A stretch of DNA of 64,000 bases from Marinomonas piezotolerans (GTDB taxonomy: Bacteria > Pseudomonadota > Gammaproteobacteria > Pseudomonadales > Marinomonadaceae): NCBI RefSeq assembly GCF_003362755.1, contig NZ_QKRA01000001.1, positions 744,001 through 808,000 on the forward strand. The letters run 5' to 3'. The position numbers were made by a program, and so were the translations under genes. Shown one piece after another: positions 57,570-64,000 of the stretch. How positions within the stretch are numbered: position 1 is the first letter of the stretch; every line of letters begins with the position of its first letter. A model generated the notes under the pieces. It was not told the DNA's origin, ran no database searches, and worked only from the letters and a program-made list of their open reading frames with translations.

Positions 57570-60500
57570 CAGTTGCTCGCACCCAGGTAAGCGGTTAATT
57601 GGTCATGTGCGATATCAAATTCCAATTGTTCAACCGCATTTTGGATGGCTGTCAAGATGTCCGAGTAGGGATTATCAGTCCTTTGCATCAACACACTGAA
57701 CGCATCCACCGCCTTCATATTAGATTGTGCAAGCAATTCGTTCAATGCAATTATATCATCCGCCGTAACGCCGCCCTGTTCGGCCAACTCTATAATGGGA
57801 GCACGGTCTTTAGCATCTTCTAAATAGCGTTCGACTGCTAAGCACACCTCTTCATGTCGTGAAGTAACGCTCTCGAAAGCTTGTTTGTAATTCGTATAAT
57901 TCAAGCCTCGAATATCCGCCTCAACAGTCTGAATGTCGTTAACGAGTCTATCTGCCCCAATCGTCGCAGACGCCCCTCGTAATGTATGCAATGTTGATAA
58001 CACCCCATCCGCGTTCGAAGCGTCTAGATCTCTCGGCAGCTGCGCAATCAAATGATTTGAGTCTGATAAGTAAGAGGATAGCGCGAGCGTATAAATGTGT
58101 TCATCACCGCTCAATCTTGTGAGTGCTTCGCTAACGTTGAGTACGCTTGGGATTTTACTACCCAGACCTGGCTTAGCGAGCTCTCTTTCTAACGCCATGT
58201 CACAGCGTAAGCTTGCACACCTCTGGATGGTTTCAATCAAGACATCGGTATTAAATGGCTTACTCACATAATCATCCATCCCTGCATCGATCGCGTCTTG
58301 TTTATCAGATGTCATCGCGTTAGCCGTCATTGCAATAATCGGGATATCACTAGATTCATCTAGCTGGCGAATCATTTTTGTCGCCTCGTAGCCATCCAAC
58401 ACAGGCATTTGAATATCCATTAATACAACGTCATAAGTCTTTCCATGAGATCCAACACTATCCACCGCCTCTTGGCCATTTTCTGCCAGATGTATCTCTG
58501 CCCCTTCAAGCTCTAGAATTTTTTTGGCAACCAATTGGTTCACTGCATTATCTTCTACCAAGAGTATGTTTACGCTTTTTAAGCGCTGCGTTTTATCATC
58601 CTTTAAAGGAACATCAATGGAACTCGAAACATTACCGCCGTTAGACTCGTCTGGTCTTTGCACCCCAAGAGCAGGCACTTGTTCATCATTCGCATCATAA
58701 AAAGGAATCCTGACTTTAAAAGTAGTCCCTGCCCCCACTTGACTCGATAGTGACAATTCACCCCCCATCATGGAGACTAAACTGGTCGTTATAAACAACC
58801 CCAAACCTGTTCCACCGTACTCCCTAACAGTTGACGTCTCAGCCTGCCTGAACGCTTCAAAAATAATTTTTTGCTTATCTTGAGAAATGCCAATACCAGT
58901 GTCCGATACTTCAATAAGAAGCATATCGGATTGATTTTCACGACCATAGCTAAAGAGAACTTTGACTTTCCCTTGAGCGGTAAACTTAATCGCATTACCC
59001 GCTAAATTAATAATAATCTGCTGCAGACGATAGGAATCGAGGGTAATAAAGGATGGCAATTGAGGATCAATTTCAATCTCTAATTCAAGGTCTTTGTTAT
59101 CAATAGTCGAAGTGAGAACCGTCGTGAGATTTTCCTTTAGATCCATCAGTTTAAAAGGGTGTGGATCCATTTCCAACTTACCCGCCTCCACCTTGGAGAA
59201 ATCCAGTATGTCATTCAGGATATGCAGTAATGATTGAGCTGCGCGACCTGATTTATTGACATAGTCCAGTTGCGCTTCATCAAGCGACGTATAACGCAAC
59301 AATTCGAGCAAGCCAATGATGGCGTTCATGGGGGTTCTTATTTCATGGCTCATATTGGCCACAAACTCTGATTTAATTTTGCTCGATTGGTCCGCCGCTT
59401 CTTTAGCCGCTTTCAACGCTTCCTCGTAACGAACTTGGTCGCTGATATCTTTATTGATCCCAACTAAAGACGTAACTTGCGTATGCTCATCATATTCGAT
59501 TGTGGCGGCGGCATGTATAACCTTATGTGTACCATTAGCCGTAATGACATTAAATATAATACTGCTGTCATTAACCCCTTGAGCAAGCTGTACGAAGTGT
59601 TCCGTCGACTTTATTCGATCCTCTTCTGCAACCATACTTTCCCATAAATCGAAATCAATATCATCGCCATCTTCCATGTCATACAGCTTATACATTCGCG
59701 CATTCCAAGTGATCTCTTGGGTAGCAGTGTTCCAGCTCCAAATCCCAATATCCGCGATATCCGATGCGATCGAAAGCTGATTCTTCAGCGTCTCAAGCTG
59801 ACTTCTGTTTTTTGATAGCTCACTGATATCGCTGGCTATACCCAAGTAACCAAAGATGTTTCCGTCTATGTCATACAATTCGGAGATCGACAAGAACACG
59901 GGTATTTTTTGACCCGATCTAGCGACATATGTCCATTCCGACACGTTATTGAGATTATTCGAGGCCATGGCAGCAAAGACATCTAAATTGGGTTGAACTT
60001 GTCTTCCTAGTTCTAGTGACAACTCGGCGGCGCGCTCCTCCATTTCCGCTGACAAATGGAAAAGAGCGGGGGTCGACTTACCCAGTATCTCATCAGCTGT
60101 ATAACCCAGAAGCTTCTCAGCAGCAGGGTTAAATAGCGTAATATAACCGCTAGCATCCGTTGCGATCACAGAGTTCGCAGAGTTACTCAGTATCGCTGTT
60201 TGAAGAGCATAGGTCTTTTTCAGTTCAAAAGTGCGTTCGCGTATTTGCTGCTCTAAAGAGTAGTTAAATGCTTCCAATTGCCGAGCAAATTTTTTTTGCT
60301 CACGTATATCTCGAATAATCTTAGATAGCCCGATAATAGTGCCGTTTTCATCTTTTATCGGGGACGCAGAAATCGACACATCAATCATCTGTCCGTCTTT
60401 TGCCATACGCTGCGTCTCAAATGGCTTTATTTCCCCCCCTTCTAATACTTTTAATACTTCATCTTGGATATCGCTCTCTTTAAATAACGAGTTAATCCGT

Positions 60501-61666
60501 GCTCCCAATACTTCCTCTTTGATATATCCAAAAAGTCGGTAAGCACTCTGGTTCCAACTTTTGATTCGTCCATCCAGTGTGACACCGATGATGGCATCCT
60601 GACTGCCATCTATAATGGCACTATGTTGCGCTCGCTCTATGGCTAGTTGAGCCTGACTGCGGACATTTCTACGATAGGAAGCAAATAAAGTCAGGCATAG
60701 AGCGCTGACTAATAGCGTTGCGAGAAAAGAATAAAACGCGTAGACATTCGCTTGAGCAACCAGGTCATCGGAAGATTTAGCGACAGTAAACGTCAGTGAA
60801 CGAAGGCCTTCCATGAGAGGAACGGTAGTTTGCTCTATCAGCCAGTTATCCGTATCCGCGCTACCTCCCGCTAGGTTCACTCCTGGAAACACGTCTGCAA
60901 GCGTACTACCCTGCCCAAACTCAAAATCAAACGCTTTAACGGAGTCAGAACGATAAATAAACTGGTTGTTATCATTAGTGATATAAAATAGCGAATCCCC
61001 CCCTGCTGGCAGATCAAGCTTATTTATAATATTTGACACGTCCAAGTTAATAATGATGAAACCAAAAAGCTCTGAGGTTTCAGCGTAAACCCTGATGGCA
61101 AGGCGAACTGTTGGAACATGAGGGCGTTGTATCACGCCAAATTCTCGATTTAGCGTGATATCAGAAACATAAATACCTGAGAAATTTTCTGTGGTGATGT
61201 GATAAAAGTAGTCTCGATCACCTATGTACTGCAGCTGGTCCTTTGTAACGGCCTCTACGCCCGATGCCGACTTATCAACGCGAACGATTTCATTGCCATC
61301 TTTGGCGGATAAATAGCGCATTTGAAAAGCGCTATCTTGTGACTGTAAATAACTTGAAAAAATCGATTCGAGACGTTTACGCCAACCCTCTAATTTACCT
61401 TGATTTAAAGGGTCAACACCGTCATTCTTCGTAGCTCTTATAATCCCTTGAATGGGTGGTATAGTCTGCAAAATGCGCAAGTCACTCTCCCATTCCAATA
61501 GCTCATTTTGCAGAATCTGCGCGTTATCATTAAGGCTACTAGCGAGTTGAGTGTGCTCTGTGGTTACAAGACGCCCATACTGAAAAACGTAGGCAAGATA
61601 AGTGCTACCAAAAAGAAGCATTCCAACTAAGATGATTACAATCTTCCAATGAAACGGCTTCTTCAT
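57569..61666 (-). CDS. Membrane hybrid sensor histidine kinase: Cache, three PAS, HisKA, HATPase, REC, Hpt
   Basis: 1365 residues. Order: TM1 (IVIILVGMLLFGSTYLAYVF), a ~275-residue periplasmic Cache-type sensor (YLSAKDGNEIVRVDK, DITLNREFG), TM2 (SFLATLLVSALCLTLFASY), PAS1 (~345-455, DGSQDAIIGVTLDGRI), a coiled coil, PAS2 (~485-600, VIATDASGYITLFNPAAEKLLGY), PAS3 (~625-740), HisKA with SHEIRTPMNAIIG, HATPase (GTGLGLFITTSLV), REC (DVVLMDIQMPVLDG) and Hpt (LHTLRGASATIGA). The Cache domain should bind a small extracellular ligand. The phosphorelay likely ends on the adjacent REC-GGDEF protein. The upstream gap contains no other gene until the LuxR remnant. Confidence 0.93.
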   Translation of the reverse strand: MKKPFHWKIVIILVGMLLFGSTYLAYVFQYGRLVTTEHTQLASSLNDNAQILQNELLEWESDLRILQTIPPIQGIIRATKNDGVDPLNQGKLEGWRKRLESIFSSYLQSQDSAFQMRYLSAKDGNEIVRVDKSASGVEAVTKDQLQYIGDRDYFYHITTENFSGIYVSDITLNREFGVIQRPHVPTVRLAIRVYAETSELFGFIIINLDVSNIINKLDLPAGGDSLFYITNDNNQFIYRSDSVKAFDFEFGQGSTLADVFPGVNLAGGSADTDNWLIEQTTVPLMEGLRSLTFTVAKSSDDLVAQANVYAFYSFLATLLVSALCLTLFASYRRNVRSQAQLAIERAQHSAIIDGSQDAIIGVTLDGRIKSWNQSAYRLFGYIKEEVLGARINSLFKESDIQDEVLKVLEGGEIKPFETQRMAKDGQMIDVSISASPIKDENGTIIGLSKIIRDIREQKKFARQLEAFNYSLEQQIRERTFELKKTYALQTAILSNSANSVIATDASGYITLFNPAAEKLLGYTADEILGKSTPALFHLSAEMEERAAELSLELGRQVQPNLDVFAAMASNNLNNVSEWTYVARSGQKIPVFLSISELYDIDGNIFGYLGIASDISELSKNRSQLETLKNQLSIASDIADIGIWSWNTATQEITWNARMYKLYDMEDGDDIDFDLWESMVAEEDRIKSTEHFVQLAQGVNDSSIIFNVITANGTHKVIHAAATIEYDEHTQVTSLVGINKDISDQVRYEEALKAAKEAADQSSKIKSEFVANMSHEIRTPMNAIIGLLELLRYTSLDEAQLDYVNKSGRAAQSLLHILNDILDFSKVEAGKLEMDPHPFKLMDLKENLTTVLTSTIDNKDLELEIEIDPQLPSFITLDSYRLQQIIINLAGNAIKFTAQGKVKVLFSYGRENQSDMLLIEVSDTGIGISQDKQKIIFEAFRQAETSTVREYGGTGLGLFITTSLVSMMGGELSLSSQVGAGTTFKVRIPFYDANDEQVPALGVQRPDESNGGNVSSSIDVPLKDDKTQRLKSVNILLVEDNAVNQLVAKKILELEGAEIHLAENGQEAVDSVGSHGKTYDVVLMDIQMPVLDGYEATKMIRQLDESSDIPIIAMTANAMTSDKQDAIDAGMDDYVSKPFNTDVLIETIQRCASLRCDMALERELAKPGLGSKIPSVLNVSEALTRLSGDEHIYTLALSSYLSDSNHLIAQLPRDLDASNADGVLSTLHTLRGASATIGADRLVNDIQTVEADIRGLNYTNYKQAFESVTSRHEEVCLAVERYLEDAKDRAPIIELAEQGGVTADDIIALNELLAQSNMKAVDAFSVLMQRTDNPYSDILTAIQNAVEQLEFDIAHDQLTAYLGASN

Positions 61667-61796
61667 AAATCGACACCCTGATAAGTAGATATTGAGAACT
61701 CAGACGACGCTGAGTGATTACCTCCGCGAACCTAATTAAAGCTAATAAGAACAACTTATTAAAGATAGCGCTAAAGCATAGTAAATATGTAACGGG

Positions 61797-62082
61797 ATGT
61801 GTCAGAGTGTTATTAATCGTGAGGGGGAGAAAGCAGAAAAGCGCTGCGGATGCATAAAAGCATTAGCAGTGTGGGATCCAGCAGCATTTTGCTCTCACTA
61901 CAACAGAAGCTGAAATCACCCGCAGGCTATGCTCTGGTCAACCTGCTCAAGACATTGCCAAGCAACGCAACGTCTCTTCAAATACTATTAACCAACAAAT
62001 CAAAGCCATACTTTCGAAGACTCAAACTCGCAATCAAACAGACCTCGTCAGCCTAGTACTTCGCACCCTGCTCACTCAATGA
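61797..62082 (+). pseudogene. Frameshifted remnant of a LuxR-type helix-turn-helix protein
   Basis: In one frame (61867-62082) the translation reads LTTTEAEITRRLCSGQ, then AQDIAKQRNVSSNTINQQI, KAILSKTQTRNQTDLVSLV and a stop: a near-complete LuxR/GerE DNA-binding domain with the recognition helix SSNTINQQIK. No start codon or upstream domain is in that frame; a stop lies just before it. In another frame a short piece (CIKALAVWDPAA, about 61854-61889) looks like the residues that normally precede such a domain. So the gene has lost most of its 5' part and suffered an indel near 61885. A 68-residue reading frame that overlaps it in the third frame is not a gene. Confidence 0.7.
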
Positions 62083-62159
62083 CGAGAACCCCAAAGAACG
62101 TATGTTTGAAACTTGATACAGGCCCTAATACCCACCAAAGGAAAAATATAAAGTGTCTG

Positions 62160-62187
62160 TTGCACTTTGATAATGGGTGCGTATAAT
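62160..62187 (+). promoter_or_regulatory. Sigma-70 promoter of ffs
   Basis: TTGCAC (62160-62165), 16-base spacer, then a perfect TATAAT (62182-62187). A GC-rich discriminator (GGCGCCCC) follows, typical of stringently controlled stable-RNA promoters. Start is expected near 62194, which leaves a ~24-base leader to be removed by RNase P, as in E. coli. Confidence 0.88.
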
Positions 62188-62216
62188 GGCGCCCCAAGGT
62201 CTTAGAGCCTCCTTTA

Positions 62217-62331
62217 TGGTGTCTCCATTGGTCCCCTCGCAACGATAAACCGTGAATCTGGTCAGGTCCGGAAGGAAGCAGCCACAGCGGTGGACTCGTG
62301 TGCCGAGGTGCGGCTGATGGAGATACCACCT
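62217..62331 (+). ncRNA. ffs: 4.5S RNA, signal recognition particle RNA
   Basis: The conserved SRP domain IV is present: GGTCAGGTCCGGAAGGAAG and CAGCC, the tetraloop and asymmetric loop that bind Ffh. The ends pair (GGTGTCTCC near 62218 with GGAGATACC near 62328) into the usual long hairpin of about 114 bases. It targets membrane-protein ribosomes together with Ffh. No clear terminator is seen before the Tn7-like end that begins at 62344. Exact ends are estimated from pairing. Confidence 0.95.
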
Positions 62332-62343
62332 TAATCCCCCCCC

Positions 62344-62410
62344 TGTAAATTGAAGCATAAAATGACAAATTTGAACCATAAGTTGTCAAATTTGCAGTAT
62401 AAGCTGACAT
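62344..62410 (+). repeat. Three 21-bp-spaced TnsB-like binding sites
   Basis: Cores: GCATAAAATGACAAATT, CCATAAGTTGTCAAATT and GTATAAGCTGACATAAC, with CATAA/TATAA starting at 62356, 62377 and 62398, exactly 21 bases apart. Two consecutive copies also share TTGAA before the core. The CATAA-N2-TGA core and spacing recall TnsB sites of I-F3 transposons as I remember them. The tight abutting order is seen at one end of such elements. Confidence 0.7.
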
Positions 62411-62525
62411 AACCTCTTTTTATCCAACCTTAAAAAACTCTATCGCTTATCGAACATCATATCGTCACCTGTTGAGATTGAAAAACAGTTCGAAAAGATG
62501 GCCGAACTAGTGGAGATTCATACCT

Positions 62526-64000
62526 CTAAATGGCTTGGCATCCGTTAATCTTAAGCTTTTCAAACATTGCTTTCACATCTAGGAGCCCCATACCCCAGCG
62601 TTCGGGGCTGTAATCTTCCATGCTACGGTCAGCCGTATCGAGTATGACGTCTGATAACTCTTTATAAGTCATGTTTTCACAGTAGCTTTTGGCAAGATTC
62701 AAGGCTCTGCTGACAATAGGAGTGGCAAAACTTGTGCCGCTATCTTTAGTAAGAGAATTGACAGTATTTGCTACCGAACCAGCCACAATATTTTCGACAC
62801 CCACGGCCACTATCCAACGGGACTGAATAGTGGCGCTGTCTCCAGGGGTTGCTGTAAAGTAAGCTAATCTTTCGCCTGAATTGATTGATGCTCCAACAAT
62901 TACTGCACGCTCAAGAACTGAAAAGTCTCTACCTGAAAATTTGTTTGTCCAGTTTTCATTGGCATTTCCAGCTCCATTGACAATCACAGAATCATTAGGT
63001 GGTAAAGAGAGATTTTTCTGAAGGTTTGTGACTGATGAGCTAACAGAAACTAGGGCGGAACTATCTTCCGACAGAAAATCCAAGTCTCCAGTATAAGAGA
63101 GGGAGTCGGAGTCATTAACAACCTTCAATTTAGCCCCATTGTTTACAGCAGCTAAGGATAGAACTGCCGTGCAGTGTGAATCAAAATCCGCATAAGACTC
63201 CAAGGGCTGTTGACGACTTCCTGATATAGAGTCCGTGGTGTACCTCATCAGGTATTCAGGAGCGCCATCAATATATGATGTTTCGCGACTTGGCGTTGTG
63301 TAAGCCATTCTTGAAGATAAGACATTTTCAGAGAGCGTTCCGTGCGTAACACCACAACCTCGGTCTGTAATTGTTATAGGGTAGCTTGGCTTGTGCGTTA
63401 CGCCTAACTCATCGTAAGCGTAACTAAATCCATGTGGCTCAAAATTAGATTTCCAAATTGCGTCTTTAATCTCAGTGGGGTATTCAGTGACAATCCGGCA
63501 CACCCCACCACCGTACAAAAAGTCCTCACGCGCATTTTCACGACACTCATACATTTCGTCATCCAGAACGAAAACCGCGCAGACCCGATCCCAACCTTTA
63601 AAGCTAGACCCTTCAAGTGATTGGTAGGTTTCACAAAATGGTTTTCGAATCTCCTCTATGATTTCCTCAGTTCCCCACTCTGGAGGAGTTATAGTATTTA
63701 ACACAACATCGTAAAGATAAGTCCCTTTTGTTGTGTACTCTGTAGGAACGCTTGACGGCCTCACAGGTAACGCAGGTAAAATATTGTGCAATTGGTGCTT
63801 GGATACAAGGTCATCAAACTGGCGAGCACCGCTATACAAAAATGACGTATAGAAATCGGATAGTTTTGCTGACGGCGAGTCGATTTTTGCATACAGCTCA
63901 ACTAACGCCATACTGTTGGCCACTTTATCAGAATCAAAACCTGCGTAGTAAGAGTAGTAAGGGCAGAAAATGGCATCCGTTTTGGCTAGTTCATTTGAAC
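62526..64000 (-). CDS. Subtilisin-like S8 peptidase, 5' end outside window
   Basis: The frame is open to the right edge, so at least 490 residues are seen and the N-terminus is missing; the GTG at 63923 is internal. The catalytic triad is intact: Asp in TITDRGCG (63363-63365), His in DSHCTAVLSLAA (63174-63176) and Ser in DSGTSFATP (62730-62732), with the oxyanion Asn in NGAGNANEN (62964-62966). About 200 residues before the Asp motif are not a recognisable pro-domain. The C-terminal part ends SPERWGMGLLDV, a normal S8 ending. There is no visible signal peptide, but the start is cut off. It is the first cargo gene inside the putative transposon end; a defence or toxin role is possible but unproved. 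Confidence 0.85.
   Translation of the reverse strand, partial: SNELAKTDAIFCPYYSYYAGFDSDKVANSMALVELYAKIDSPSAKLSDFYTSFLYSGARQFDDLVSKHQLHNILPALPVRPSSVPTEYTTKGTYLYDVVLNTITPPEWGTEEIIEEIRKPFCETYQSLEGSSFKGWDRVCAVFVLDDEMYECRENAREDFLYGGGVCRIVTEYPTEIKDAIWKSNFEPHGFSYAYDELGVTHKPSYPITITDRGCGVTHGTLSENVLSSRMAYTTPSRETSYIDGAPEYLMRYTTDSISGSRQQPLESYADFDSHCTAVLSLAAVNNGAKLKVVNDSDSLSYTGDLDFLSEDSSALVSVSSSVTNLQKNLSLPPNDSVIVNGAGNANENWTNKFSGRDFSVLERAVIVGASINSGERLAYFTATPGDSATIQSRWIVAVGVENIVAGSVANTVNSLTKDSGTSFATPIVSRALNLAKSYCENMTYKELSDVILDTADRSMEDYSPERWGMGLLDVKAMFEKLKINGCQAI

Larger units (their letters stand above)
62344..64000. mobile_element. End of a putative Tn7-like (possibly I-F3 CRISPR-associated) transposon inserted at ffs
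   Basis: The sequence starts with TGT, the end trinucleotide of Tn7-like elements, right after a run of eight C (a 5-bp duplication CCCCC is possible). Three regular repeats like TnsB sites follow. The end lies 14 bases downstream of the mature SRP RNA; ffs is a known attachment site of Tn7-like and type I-F3 CRISPR-associated transposons. Inside is a protease gene unlike the host's neighbouring housekeeping genes. No tns, tniQ or cas gene is in the window, so the type of element is not proved. Confidence 0.6.

Noticed and set aside
61850..62056. A 68-residue plus-strand reading frame upstream of ffs
   Set aside because: It has no family likeness or ribosome site; the overlapping frame encodes a clear LuxR-type domain, so this is a shadow of the remnant.
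62072..62410. Minus-strand reading frames across ffs
   Set aside because: They lie on the complement of the SRP RNA and the transposon end and show no protein-like pattern.
63923..64000. GTG at 63923 as the start of the protease gene
   Set aside because: The same frame stays open for 25 more codons to the window edge, with protein-like content, so the true start is outside.

Overview
The window is a chromosomal segment from a gammaproteobacterium, most likely a marine Oceanospirillales/Oceanospirillaceae (Marinomonas-like) organism. This is inferred from moderate G+C and from gammaproteobacterial gene orders: metZ-purF-cvpA-SPOR protein-folC-accD, trpF-truA-fimV, groES-groEL-fxsA, and a Pseudomonas-type cysI with DUF934. 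The species is not decided. No rRNA or tRNA gene was seen. The only structural RNA is the 4.5S/SRP RNA (ffs) near the right end.

Layout. 0-2.7 kb: end of a DUF3570 outer-membrane-like protein, an ApbE-type flavin transferase, a RimK-like ATP-grasp ligase and a 42-residue protein. 2.8-9 kb: sulfur and aromatic metabolism (cysB, TauE-like exporter, DAHP synthase, nfuA, cysI, DUF934). 9-10.8 kb: an M14 carboxypeptidase and an acidic protein resembling a degenerate exonuclease fold. 10.9-17.8 kb: a tight operon uup, DUF2760 and two different Hsp70-family proteins. 18-22.3 kb: an RND efflux pair. 22.4-24.4 kb: a MotA/MotB-like stator pair with a PilZ protein. 24.5-34.8 kb: methionine, purine, folate, fatty-acid and tryptophan genes, truA and fimV, all leftward. 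35-45.7 kb: groESL, fxsA, an alkyltransferase-like protein, yajQ, a ketopantoate-reductase-like protein, a CvfB-like protein, DUF1415, a DEAD-box helicase, ribA, an Lrp-family regulator and leuA.

45.7-61.7 kb is a dense signalling region, all leftward: three hybrid histidine kinases, two REC-GGDEF diguanylate cyclases, a soluble PAS-PAS chemoreceptor with a CheR-tether-like C-terminus, an IMPase-family phosphatase and an unknown 113-residue protein. With the stator/PilZ operon it suggests strong control of motility and surface behaviour by phosphorelay and c-di-GMP.

The most unusual part is the right edge. A broken LuxR-type helix-turn-helix remnant precedes ffs, which has a clear sigma70 promoter. 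Fourteen bases after the mature SRP RNA a sequence starts with TGT and carries three 21-bp-spaced repeats. In layout and core sequence these resemble the TnsB sites of Tn7-like transposons, including type I-F3 CRISPR-associated ones, for which ffs is a known attachment site. I infer that the last ~1.65 kb is the end of such an element, with a subtilisin-like protease as its first cargo gene. The transposition and any CRISPR genes would lie beyond the window.
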